Positions 8,007 to 19,524 of a stretch of 64,000 nucleotides of DNA are shown here, piece by piece; within the stretch, counting starts at the first letter, position 1; each line of letters begins with the position of its first letter. Origin of the DNA: Herbidospora mongoliensis (lineage in GTDB: Bacteria; Actinomycetota; Actinomycetes; Streptosporangiales; Streptosporangiaceae). The stretch is taken from positions 107,665-171,664 of the forward strand of contig NZ_BBXD01000025.1 in the NCBI RefSeq assembly GCF_001570545.1. The letters are read 5' to 3'. Under the pieces are notes generated by a model. The model saw only the letters and a program-made list of their open reading frames with translations, did not search any database and had not been told where the DNA came from. The position numbers were made by a program, and so were the translations under genes.

Positions 8007-9110
8007 GTGGACCTTGATCAGCTGACGGTTGAGCAGGCGAGGAAGCGCGACGGCACCAAATGGACCCTGGCCGGTCCTGATGTGATCCCCGCGTGGGTGG
8101 CCGACATGGACTTCCCCGTGGCCGGCCCCATCCGCGACGCCGTCATGCACCGGGTCACCACCGACCTCGGCTACCCCGACTGGCCCTGGGAGCAGCCCGG
8201 CCTGCCGCTGCCCGAGACGTTCGCCGACCGGATGGCCACCCGCTACGGCTTCCACCCCGACCCCGCCCACGTGAGGGTGTTCACCGACCTCAACCAGTCG
8301 CTTCAGGCGCTCCTCGACGTGCTGACCGAGCCTGGCCAGGGGGTGCTGGTGCACACCCCGACCTACAACGCCTTCCTGATGACCCTGGAGGCGATGGACC
8401 GCCCGCCGATCCCGATCCCGCTGGTCCCCGACGGTGAGACCTGGCGGGCCGAACTCCCCGCCGATCCCGGTGGCGCGCGGGTGCTGCTCCTGGTCAATCC
8501 ACACAATCCGACGGGGCGGTGCTTCACCCGTACAGAGCTGGAGGAACTGGCCGGCTACGCCGACCGCCACGACCTCACGGTGATCTCCGACGAGATCCAC
8601 GCCGACCTGACCTTCGCCCCGAACGAGCACATCCCGTTCGGCCTGCTCCGCCCCGACCGCACCGTCACCCTCACGTCGGCCAGCAAGGCCTTCAACATGG
8701 GCGGCGTGCACTGCGCCATCGCCCACATCGGCTCCGCCCGAGCCCGGGCGGCCCTGGCGACCCGGCCCCCGAACCTGTACGGCAACCCGAGCGTCCTGGC
8801 CGTGGCGGCCACGGATGCGGCGTGGCGGCAGTGCGACGCCTGGCTCGACGAGGTGGTCACCCTCCTCGACCGCAACCGCAAGACCCTCGCCCAGCGGCTC
8901 CCCGCAGGCTGGACCTACCGGGTCCCGGAAGCCACCTATCTGGCCTGGATCGACACCGGCATCCCCGACGCGACGACCGTCCTGGAACGTGAGGCCCGCG
9001 TCAAAGTCGCACCGGGCACGCTCTACGGGGCCCCGGACACCTGGATCAGGCTCAATTTCGGCACGTCGAGCCTCATCCTGGACGAGATTCTCGACAGAAT
9101 ACGCATGTGA
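8007..9110 (+). CDS. PLP-dependent C-S lyase / aminotransferase, MalY/PatB family
   Basis: A protein of 367 residues from fold-type I PLP enzymes. The N-terminal motif IPAWVADMDFP is characteristic of the MalY/PatB cystathionine beta-lyase branch. The cofactor-binding signatures are NPHNPTGR, ISDEIHADL and SASKAFNMGG, where the Lys forms the Schiff base. Family members split cystathionine or other S-conjugates to pyruvate, ammonia and a thiol. GTG at 8007 is preferred because homologous sequence begins there. No Shine-Dalgarno is visible, but TACGCT ends 6 nt upstream, consistent with a leaderless mRNA. The next gene overlaps its stop codon by 4 nt. Confidence 0.88.
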   Translation: MDLDQLTVEQARKRDGTKWTLAGPDVIPAWVADMDFPVAGPIRDAVMHRVTTDLGYPDWPWEQPGLPLPETFADRMATRYGFHPDPAHVRVFTDLNQSLQALLDVLTEPGQGVLVHTPTYNAFLMTLEAMDRPPIPIPLVPDGETWRAELPADPGGARVLLLVNPHNPTGRCFTRTELEELAGYADRHDLTVISDEIHADLTFAPNEHIPFGLLRPDRTVTLTSASKAFNMGGVHCAIAHIGSARARAALATRPPNLYGNPSVLAVAATDAAWRQCDAWLDEVVTLLDRNRKTLAQRLPAGWTYRVPEATYLAWIDTGIPDATTVLEREARVKVAPGTLYGAPDTWIRLNFGTSSLILDEILDRIRM

Positions 9111-9709
9111 CCGATGTTTCTCACTATCTCGGGCTGCTCGAGGACAATGCGTCGTTGTCCCGCTGGGGCACCATCACCTGGATCTCCGGCCTGGAGCCTG
9201 AGACCGCCCTCGACATTCTCGGCGGCGACCCCGATTCAGAGCTGTCGCTTCCGTTCGAAGACTGCCATTCCGCGGCCTTCAAGGATTTCCAGCTGCGCGG
9301 CTGCTCCGGCAGCGAGATCCTGCTCGACAGGGCTGGTTCGTGGCTTATCTGCATCGAGCCGTTCGGGGACGGCGGCGCCATGACCGATACGCTCCTGGCG
9401 CTCTCCAAAAAGGGAACCGCTCTCTCGCTCCGGTTCCACCCCCAGGCCTTTCACACCTTCACCTACACCGCCGACGGAGAGGCCCTGGTGGTCATCCCCC
9501 GGATCGACGAGCCCAGGATCGAAGGCCCGATATCCCTCGAAGAGATCGTCGGAGAGCCCCCGCTGCTGGACCCGGACATCGAACCCGTCATCTGGGCGGC
9601 GAACGCCCTCGCCATCGCCGAGCGTCTCACCGGGTTCCGCCTCACCGCTGAATGGCTGGACGCCGAGCACCCCTGCTACATCAGTACGCGTCCGATGCTC
9701 CCGATCTGA
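9107..9709 (+). CDS. Conserved hypothetical protein, possibly DUF6461
   Basis: A protein of 200 residues whose GTG start overlaps the stop of the C-S lyase gene (GTGA), so translation is probably coupled. It has no membrane segment or signal peptide. The middle carries GSWLICIEPFGDGG and LSLRFHPQAFHTFTYT, features I associate with the actinobacterial DUF6461 family of unknown function. The C-terminal half is acidic, with a predicted helix around WAANALAIAERLTG. No catalytic motif is recognised. The coupling suggests, but does not show, a link to sulfur amino-acid metabolism. Confidence 0.7.
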   Translation: MTDVSHYLGLLEDNASLSRWGTITWISGLEPETALDILGGDPDSELSLPFEDCHSAAFKDFQLRGCSGSEILLDRAGSWLICIEPFGDGGAMTDTLLALSKKGTALSLRFHPQAFHTFTYTADGEALVVIPRIDEPRIEGPISLEEIVGEPPLLDPDIEPVIWAANALAIAERLTGFRLTAEWLDAEHPCYISTRPMLPI

Positions 9710-9920
9710 ACCCTCGCTGATCGGCGCGTAAGGCACCTTCCACCAGTGCTTGGGTCACCATGTGTGCAGACGCTCCTCGACCGGGCCGATTCGAGGATCT
9801 GGTGATCGCGGTGCCGGTTCGCCCGATGGGGAAACGCTTGTTGCGCGGGATGTTCTTGGCATTCTCGCCGTAGTCGTCGCGGCGATCCTTCGCATAAATC
9901 AGCCGCTTCTTCCGGCTCAT
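9681..9920 (-). CDS. Possible small basic protein or gene remnant
   Basis: A reading frame of 79 residues from ATG at 9920 to a stop inside the 3' end of the neighbouring gene. The first 35 codons have the GC-rich third positions of real genes and encode a basic stretch containing RRDDYGENAKNIPRNKRFP; after about residue 40 codon use becomes ordinary. The pattern fits a decayed or truncated gene. The region is also less GC-rich than its surroundings. I recall similar strings in some transposase tails but cannot confirm it. It may be non-coding. Confidence 0.3.
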   Translation of the reverse strand: MSRKKRLIYAKDRRDDYGENAKNIPRNKRFPIGRTGTAITRSSNRPGRGASAHMVTQALVEGALRADQRGFRSGASDAY

Positions 9921-9950
9921 TCCGTCAAAGTCACAGCACAACTGAAATAG

Positions 9951-9975
9951 CCCGCCACTCAACGAGAGTGGCGGG
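9951..9975 (-). terminator. Terminator of the endoglucanase gene
   Basis: CCCGCCACTC/GAGTGGCGGG is a perfect 10-bp stem with a 5-nt loop, 10 nt past the stop codon. On the minus strand it is followed by CTATTTCAGTTGT. Confidence 0.8.
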
Positions 9976-9984
9976 CCGTTCAGG

Positions 9985-11661
<1,677 letters not shown>

Positions 11662-11741
11662 TCAGGCACGCCCCGCTGAGGCATGCCCTGACCGCACGCC
11701 CGACGATGTTCGAGATATCGGCTCGGGCGCTAATGCTGCTC

Positions 11742-14195
<2,454 letters not shown>

Positions 14196-14231
14196 GTTTG
14201 ATCTCCTGATTTATCGACACCTGCCCATAAG

Positions 14232-14259
14232 AAAACCCCCCGGGCTCAAGCACGAGGGG
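14232..14259 (-). terminator. Attenuator terminator in the leuS leader
   Basis: On the minus strand CCCCTCGTGC, loop TTGA, GCCCGGGGGG folds with one mismatch and is followed by TTTTCTT. It lies 37 nt before the leuS start and 23 nt after the leader-peptide stop codon, the position expected of a transcription attenuator. Confidence 0.65.
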
Positions 14260-14260
14260 C

Positions 14261-14302
14261 GGCCGCGTCGAGGCTGCTCGATCAGCTCGCTCGACGCGGC
14301 CC
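14261..14302 (-). promoter_or_regulatory. Pause / alternative hairpin of the leuS leader
   Basis: GGGCCGCGTCGAG, within the last codons of the leader peptide, can pair with CTCGACGCGGCC just downstream of its stop codon. CCGGGC in the upstream arm can also pair with GCCCGG of the terminator's 3' arm, so mutually exclusive folds exist. No folding energy was computed. Confidence 0.5.
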
Positions 14303-14329
14303 GGTAAGAAGCAGGTTCGCCGCACGCAT
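14282..14329 (-). CDS. Leucine-rich leader peptide upstream of leuS (15 aa)
   Basis: The short frame encodes MRAANLLLTGPRRAS and stops with TGA. Residues 6-8 are three Leu codons in a row, CTG CTT CTT, and CTT is rare in such GC-rich genomes. A ribosome would stall there when Leu-tRNA is scarce. A paired hairpin and then a terminator with a T tract follow before leuS. No Shine-Dalgarno is seen. A TACGCT hexamer ends 6 nt before the ATG, so the leader mRNA may be leaderless. This is the classic layout of ribosome-mediated attenuation. Confidence 0.65.
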   Translation of the reverse strand: MRAANLLLTGPRRAS

Positions 14330-14462
14330 AGGGCAAGCGTAGCGCAGGACGCAAGGGCCGCTGACGATTAAGTGTCGATCTTACACGGACAGTAAAGGCC
14401 TGATATCGGATGGTGATAGATCCATTGTGACCTCGGTTGTCCCTTTCGTTTACCCTCATCTC

Positions 14463-16592
14463 GTGAACCCTGTCGACCCGAGGCGTGGCCCGGACTTCCC
14501 GCAGGCGGACCTTCCGATGCAGGACCCGCCGACCGACCCCACGGGCGAGACGTTCAGAGGGGGCTTTTCCAGTTTCGCCGCCCCGCCCCCTGGCGCGCAT
14601 GAGATCATGCCAAGCACGTCTAATTCGGGCATGATCTCGGGAGGTTCCATGCCCTCGGAGCACAGCGATCCACGGCGCGGCCCGGCCTGGCCGGAGATCC
14701 CGCCAGCTTGGCCCGAGGTGTCGCCGCCCGCCGCCTCATATCCGCCCAACCCGGTCGTCACACCCCAGAACACTCAGCAGGGCACCCCACACGGCACGAC
14801 TCACGGGCGCCACACCGGCCCGCAGACCCCACCGCCCGGCGGATCCTTCCCGCCGAACCCGCTCGCCGCCCCGCCCGGCCGGCACCAGTCGCCCTTCGGC
14901 GAGCGGCCGGAACACCAGACGGGCCCGCAGAGCCCGCCGATCGTGCAGGCCCCGTACCAGGAACATCCGCCGTTCCCGGTGCCGCCCCCGGTGCGCCCCC
15001 CGGCGAGTCCGTTCGGCCCGGCCGACGACTACCCCGCCTTCCCGCCCAACGGCGGCGCCGCTCCTCCTGTACGCCCCGGGCCCCCCGCCCCCGACTTCCC
15101 GCCGCCCGTGAGGGCCGGGAGTGGACCGGTGTTCCCCCCTCCGATGAACCCGCCAGGCTTCCCCGAACCCCAGCCCGGGCAGCAGCAGCCCATGCACCAG
15201 CAGCCGCAGCAGCCGGGACCGCAGCCCGCGCGCGGCGGCTTCCCCGGCTTCCCCGAGCTTCCCCCTCAGGAGACGGGGCCCTGGGCCTCGGCCCCCAACG
15301 TCTTCCCGCGCGGCGACGAGCGGAACCCGTCCTACCCGCCCCGCCCCGTGGAGCCCGAACCGTCGTTCTCCTACCAGGAGCCGGCCACCACGTTCGGCAC
15401 CCCGCGCGGCCCGTTCGACCCCCGCGTCCCCCAGCCGCCGTACGACCCGCAACAGCACTTCCAGGCCGCTCAGGCCCCCGCCCCGGCCACCGACCGCACG
15501 GTCACGATGGGGCCGCCGCCCGGCCAGGCCCCGCCGCAGCAGCAGATGGCCCAGCAGCCGATGAGCCCGCCGATGCAGCCGGGACCGCAGGCGCAGCCCA
15601 TGCCGCAGTCCCAGCAGGGACAGCACGCACAGCACGGGCAGCACGCACAGCACGGGCAGCAGCCCCAGCAGGCACCGAGCTACGGTTCCGGTCCCACCAC
15701 CGGTGAGCACCTGGTGCAGCAGATCCCCGCCGACGACCCCTACAAGCCGTTCGTCACGGCGGGCCAGATCAGCGGCCCGAAGACTCCTCCGGCGGCGCGG
15801 CAGCAGGAGCTGTGGAACACCGTCTGGGGCGACGGCCAGCACACCACCGACGACGACTACGAGGACGACGACGAGAAGGGCAAGCCCGTCTGGCTGTTCG
15901 CGCTCGTCGGATCGGTGCTCGTCGCACTGATCGTGGCGCTGCTGTGGGCGTTCCTGGCCGGGCCGCTCAGCTCCGCCGCAGAGACCACCGCGCAGCCCGC
16001 CCCGTCGGCCAAACCGTCCGCCAAGCCGTCGGCGGCGGCCGGCGGCCAGTCGAGCGGCATCCCCGTCTACGAGGGGGAGAAGTCGGCCGTCACGGGCGCC
16101 ATCACCGACGACACCGCCGGGATCTCGGTCCCGAAGCTCGGCGGCCAGTGGAAGGTCGACGCCGACACCCAGACGGTCAAGGCGACCTACGGCTACTCGA
16201 CCCGGCAGTTCGTCAGCGCCGGGCTGACCTCCAAGGGCAAGCCCTGGTCCGCGATGATCATGACGGGCCCGCTGCCGGCCGACCTGGCCTCGCAGTACAA
16301 GTCGCCGACCGACATGCGCCCCGTGCTGAACGGCGTGGTGGTCAGGGCCCGGCAGACGATCTTCCCGAAGGGCAACAAGGTCGCCAAGGTCGGTGCGCAG
16401 AAGCTGCGCGGCAACCTCGGCCAGGCCGCCGCCTACAAGGTGACCGACGACGCCGGTGGGACCCTGGTCGTGGTGGCCGCGGTCAACACCGGCGCCGAAG
16501 TGCCGTCGATCGTCTACATGATGATCCCGGACCTGCGCGACGACCTGCTGCCCGACGTCAACACGATCCTCAACTCGATCAAGAAGTCCTAG
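14463..16592 (+). CDS. Pro/Gln-rich membrane-anchored protein with an extracytoplasmic C-terminal domain
   Basis: A protein of about 709 residues. The first ~470 residues are low-complexity and Pro/Gln-rich, with an 18-bp repeat encoding QHAQHG. After an acidic patch (DDDYEDDDEKGK) comes one membrane segment (VWLFALVGSVLVALIVALLWAFL), an Ala/Pro/Ser stalk and a C-terminal domain of about 170 residues (VPKLGGQWKV to LPDVNTILNSIKKS). That domain resembles the C-terminus of the protein at 46934. The N-terminus is uncertain: GTG at 14463 has TACCCT 6 nt upstream (leaderless type), GTG at 14427 is in frame, and ATG at 14649 has a GGGAGG site. The motif DPRRGP occurs both before and after 14649, favouring the longer forms. 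Its stop overlaps that of the P450 gene. Confidence 0.7.
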   Translation: MNPVDPRRGPDFPQADLPMQDPPTDPTGETFRGGFSSFAAPPPGAHEIMPSTSNSGMISGGSMPSEHSDPRRGPAWPEIPPAWPEVSPPAASYPPNPVVTPQNTQQGTPHGTTHGRHTGPQTPPPGGSFPPNPLAAPPGRHQSPFGERPEHQTGPQSPPIVQAPYQEHPPFPVPPPVRPPASPFGPADDYPAFPPNGGAAPPVRPGPPAPDFPPPVRAGSGPVFPPPMNPPGFPEPQPGQQQPMHQQPQQPGPQPARGGFPGFPELPPQETGPWASAPNVFPRGDERNPSYPPRPVEPEPSFSYQEPATTFGTPRGPFDPRVPQPPYDPQQHFQAAQAPAPATDRTVTMGPPPGQAPPQQQMAQQPMSPPMQPGPQAQPMPQSQQGQHAQHGQHAQHGQQPQQAPSYGSGPTTGEHLVQQIPADDPYKPFVTAGQISGPKTPPAARQQELWNTVWGDGQHTTDDDYEDDDEKGKPVWLFALVGSVLVALIVALLWAFLAGPLSSAAETTAQPAPSAKPSAKPSAAAGGQSSGIPVYEGEKSAVTGAITDDTAGISVPKLGGQWKVDADTQTVKATYGYSTRQFVSAGLTSKGKPWSAMIMTGPLPADLASQYKSPTDMRPVLNGVVVRARQTIFPKGNKVAKVGAQKLRGNLGQAAAYKVTDDAGGTLVVVAAVNTGAEVPSIVYMMIPDLRDDLLPDVNTILNSIKKS
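14601..14638. repeat. Perfect 11-bp inverted repeat
   Basis: GAGATCATGCC and GGCATGATCTC flank a 16-nt loop. The right arm ends where the GGGAGG site of the alternative ATG at 14649 begins. It could be an RNA hairpin controlling that internal start, or an operator. Confidence 0.55.
15623..15660. repeat. 18-bp tandem repeat (QHAQHG)
   Basis: CAGCACGCACAGCACGGG occurs twice in tandem inside the Pro/Gln-rich gene. It is coding and probably arose by slippage. Confidence 0.75.
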
Positions 16593-17845
16593 AACTCACA
16601 CTTCATGTGCTTCGTCCCGTTGATGAAGCTGGAGAACAGCCGCTCGGGTGAGCCACCTTCGATGGTGGGCACCCGGGTGAGCAGCTCCCGGAACATGACC
16701 GTGATCTCGCGCCGGGCCAGGTGCGCCCCGAGGCAGAAGTGGGGCCCGGGGCCGCCGAACCCGACGTGGGGGTTGGGGTTGCGGCCGATGTCGAACCGCA
16801 GCGGGTCGTCGAAGACCGCGACGTCCCGGTTGGCCGACCAGTAGTACATGACGACCTTCTCCCCCTTCTTGTACTCGTGGCCGTTCATCACGTAGTCACG
16901 GGTGACCTTGCGGCGCATGTAGTTGACCGGGCTGGCCAGCCGCACGATCTCCTCGACCGCGCCGGGCGCCAGGCCGTCGACGTCGGTGAGCCAGCGGGCC
17001 TTCTGGTCGGGGTTGGTCGTCAGCAGGCGCAGGCCGTACGAGATGGCGTTCCTGGTGGTCTCGTTGCCGGCCACCACGAGCAGGATGAAGAACGAGCCGA
17101 GCTCCTGCAGCGTGAGCCGCTCACCGTCGATGTTGGCGTTGACCAGCGACGAGATGAGGTCGGTGGTGGGGTTCTGCTCCCGGTGGGCGGCGAGTTCCCC
17201 GACCATCTGCTGCAGTTCCATGCCGGCGGTGAGCAGCGCGGTGCCGACGGCCTCGATGTCGCCGACGTATTCGGGGTCCTGGGCGCCGAGGATCATGTTC
17301 GAGCGGTCGAAGACGAACCGGTAGTCCTTCTCCGGGATGCCCATCATGTCGCAGATGATCTTCAGTGGCAGCCGGGCCGCGACCTCCTCGACGAAGTCGC
17401 AGCCGGAGCCCTTCTCCAGCAGCTCGTCGACGATCTGCGCGGCGGCGAGCGCGACGTCGTCCTCGAACTGCTTGATCATCTTGGGCGTGAAGGCCCGGGA
17501 GACGATACGGCGCAGGCGGGCGTGCCTGGGGTCGTCCATGCTGATCATCGAGCCGAAGTATTCGACGAACTCCGGCGGCATGTCGACGATGTTGGTCGCA
17601 CCGCCGTCGCCGGAGCAGAAGATCTCAGGGGTACGGCTGGCCTCCAGGATGTCCGCGTGCGTCACCAGGGCGTGGTAGCCCATGCCCTGGCTGGCGAAGG
17701 AGACCTGGGGTTCCTCGTAGAAGGCGGGCTTGCCGAGGTCACGCAGCAACTGGAAGGAGTGTTCCCGGTCGGCCATCGGCCGCTTCCAGAACTCCCAGTC
17801 GGACAGGTCGACATCGGCGGCCGAAACGATCGGCGGCATCGTCAT
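16589..17845 (-). CDS. Cytochrome P450, CYP124/125/142-like
   Basis: A protein of 418 residues, a soluble heme monooxygenase needing an external ferredoxin, which is not encoded nearby. Signatures are the I-helix VVAGNETTR, the ExxR of EEIVRLASPV, and the heme loop FGGPGPHFCLGAHLAR with the axial Cys. The overall pattern (SMDDPRHARLRRIVSRAFTPK, YWSANRDVAVF) resembles actinobacterial CYP124, CYP125 and CYP142, which hydroxylate the terminal carbon of sterol side chains or methyl-branched lipids. The start ATG has GGAGG 7 nt upstream. It is downstream of the GMC oxidoreductase (43-nt gap, same operon), which could oxidise the alcohol product. The substrate is inferred only. Confidence 0.9.
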   Translation of the reverse strand: MTMPPIVSAADVDLSDWEFWKRPMADREHSFQLLRDLGKPAFYEEPQVSFASQGMGYHALVTHADILEASRTPEIFCSGDGGATNIVDMPPEFVEYFGSMISMDDPRHARLRRIVSRAFTPKMIKQFEDDVALAAAQIVDELLEKGSGCDFVEEVAARLPLKIICDMMGIPEKDYRFVFDRSNMILGAQDPEYVGDIEAVGTALLTAGMELQQMVGELAAHREQNPTTDLISSLVNANIDGERLTLQELGSFFILLVVAGNETTRNAISYGLRLLTTNPDQKARWLTDVDGLAPGAVEEIVRLASPVNYMRRKVTRDYVMNGHEYKKGEKVVMYYWSANRDVAVFDDPLRFDIGRNPNPHVGFGGPGPHFCLGAHLARREITVMFRELLTRVPTIEGGSPERLFSSFINGTKHMKCEF

Positions 17846-17888
17846 GAGTGGAGCCTCCGGGGGAGGGAAACCAGAACCACATTCGGTA

Positions 17889-19430
17889 TCAATGCTGCCA
17901 TATCAACTCGGACGCGCGCTCGGCGATCATCACAACGGGCGCGTGAGTATGGCCCCGGTTCAGCGTCGGCATGACCGACGCGTCGACGACGCGCAGCCCC
18001 TCGACACCGCGCACCTTCAGCTCCGGGTCGACCACCGACTCGGCGTCGGCGCCCATGCGGCAGGTCCCCACCGGGTGGTAGAGCGTCTCCGACCTGTCGC
18101 GCACCCACTGGGTCATCTCGTCGTCGGTCTTCGGTTCGGTGTACGGCTCGATCGGGCCGCTGACGTAGTCGGCGAGGGCGTCGGTGGCGCCGACCCGCTG
18201 GCAGGCTTTGAGCCCCTCGACGAGTCTGCGCACGTCGGCCGGTTCCGTCAGGTAGCGCGGGTCGATGACGGCGTCGCGGCCGTCGAGGGTGACCCGGCCC
18301 CGGGACTCCGGCTGGAGCAGCACCGCCGCGACGGTCAGGCCGTGCCCGGCGGGCGGGGTGCGGCCGTGGTCGACGAACACGGCGGGCGCGAAGATGAGCT
18401 CGACGTCGGGGGCCGGTTCGGCGTCCGAGGTCCTGATGAAGGCGACCGCCTCGGCGACGTTCGAGGTCAGCATGCCCTTGCGGCCGACCAGGTAGCTCAG
18501 CAGGTTGGGCACGCTCTCCGCACCGGACATGGTGATGGGCTTCGGGCAGGCGAAGTAGGCTCCGGTGGCCAGGTGGTCCATCAGGTTCGTGCCGACGTTC
18601 GGCGAGGCGTGCACCACCGGGATCCCGTTCGGTGTGAGCACGTCGGGGTCGCCGATGCCCGACAGCATCAGCAGGTGCGGCGAGCCGATCGCGCCGGCGC
18701 ACACGATGACCTCCTTCCGGGCGACGACCCGCTCCCCCGCGCCGTATTCGACCGCGACCGCCCGGCCGTTCTCCACCACGATCCGGTGGACCTGCGCGGC
18801 GGTCAGGACGGTGAGGTTGCGCCGCCCCATGGCCGGACGGAGGTAGGCGTCGGCGCAGCTCCAGCGGTGACCGCGGTCCTGGGTGACGGGGGTCGGGCCG
18901 TAGCCCTCGGTGGACGGGCCGTTGAGTTCGTCGAGCTTCGTCATGCCGAGTTCGGCGCACGCGGAAAGGAACGCGCCGGTCGCCTCGTTGGGGGTGCGCA
19001 GCTCGGAGATGTGAATCGGCCCGCTGGTGCCGTAGACACCGCCGACGTTGGAGCCGACCCGGTGTTCGGCGCGGCGGAAATAGGGTTCGATCTCGGTGTA
19101 CGACCATCCCGGGACGTCCCACTGGTCGTAGTCGAGCGGGTTGCCGCGCAGCCACATCATGGCGTTCATCGAGGAGCTGCCGCCGAGCATGCGGCCGCGC
19201 GGCCAGTAGATCTCCCGGTCGGACAGGCCGGGCTGCGCCGACGTGGTGAAGTTCCAGTCGTAGCTCGTGCCGAACAGCTTGCTGAAGCCCGCCGGCATGC
19301 GGACCTCCAGTTTCCGGTCGCTGCCGCCGGCCTCGATGAGGGCCACCGTGGTGGACGCGTGCTCCGATAACCGGGCGGCCAGGACGCAACCGGCCGAACC
19401 GGCACCGACGATCACATAGTCGAACTCCAT
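17889..19430 (-). CDS. GMC-family FAD-dependent alcohol oxidoreductase
   Basis: A protein of 513 residues from the glucose-methanol-choline family. The N-terminal FAD-binding loop is YVIVGAGSAGCVLAARLSE. The first GMC signature is WPRGRMLGGSSSMNAMMWLRG, and the C-terminal active-site region carries YHPVGTCRMG and NRGHTHAPVVMIAERASE. Such enzymes oxidise primary alcohols with FAD in the cytoplasm. It is the first gene of an operon with the P450 and is divergent from an acyl-CoA ligase. The three could form a terminal oxidation route: hydroxylation, alcohol oxidation, CoA activation. The actual alcohol is unknown; annotation as choline dehydrogenase would be over-specific. Confidence 0.9.
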   Translation of the reverse strand: MEFDYVIVGAGSAGCVLAARLSEHASTTVALIEAGGSDRKLEVRMPAGFSKLFGTSYDWNFTTSAQPGLSDREIYWPRGRMLGGSSSMNAMMWLRGNPLDYDQWDVPGWSYTEIEPYFRRAEHRVGSNVGGVYGTSGPIHISELRTPNEATGAFLSACAELGMTKLDELNGPSTEGYGPTPVTQDRGHRWSCADAYLRPAMGRRNLTVLTAAQVHRIVVENGRAVAVEYGAGERVVARKEVIVCAGAIGSPHLLMLSGIGDPDVLTPNGIPVVHASPNVGTNLMDHLATGAYFACPKPITMSGAESVPNLLSYLVGRKGMLTSNVAEAVAFIRTSDAEPAPDVELIFAPAVFVDHGRTPPAGHGLTVAAVLLQPESRGRVTLDGRDAVIDPRYLTEPADVRRLVEGLKACQRVGATDALADYVSGPIEPYTEPKTDDEMTQWVRDRSETLYHPVGTCRMGADAESVVDPELKVRGVEGLRVVDASVMPTLNRGHTHAPVVMIAERASELIWQH

Positions 19431-19477
19431 GCTCCGTGCTTACTCCTCACAATTGCCCTCGTCCAGGATTTAGGGTG

Positions 19478-19495
19478 ACCTACGTACCGGTAGGT
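19478..19495. promoter_or_regulatory. Palindromic operator between the GMC/P450 operon and the acyl-CoA ligase gene
   Basis: ACCTACGTACCGGTAGGT carries inverted ACCTAC/GTAGGT arms, a form typical of TetR-family sites. It lies 47 bp upstream of the gmc start and 29 bp upstream of the ligase start, so one regulator could control both units. No regulator gene is adjacent. Confidence 0.55.
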
Positions 19496-19524
19496 ATGTC
19501 GATCCCCCTCGAGGATGTGGGCCC

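Noticed and set aside
14211..14228. Mini-frame MGRCR* between the attenuator and leuS
   Set aside because: Five codons without a ribosome-binding site; the region fits the leuS untranslated leader. It could be real but cannot be supported.
14196..14426. T-box riboswitch upstream of leuS
   Set aside because: No T-box consensus or specifier-loop architecture was seen; the Leu-codon leader explains the structure better.
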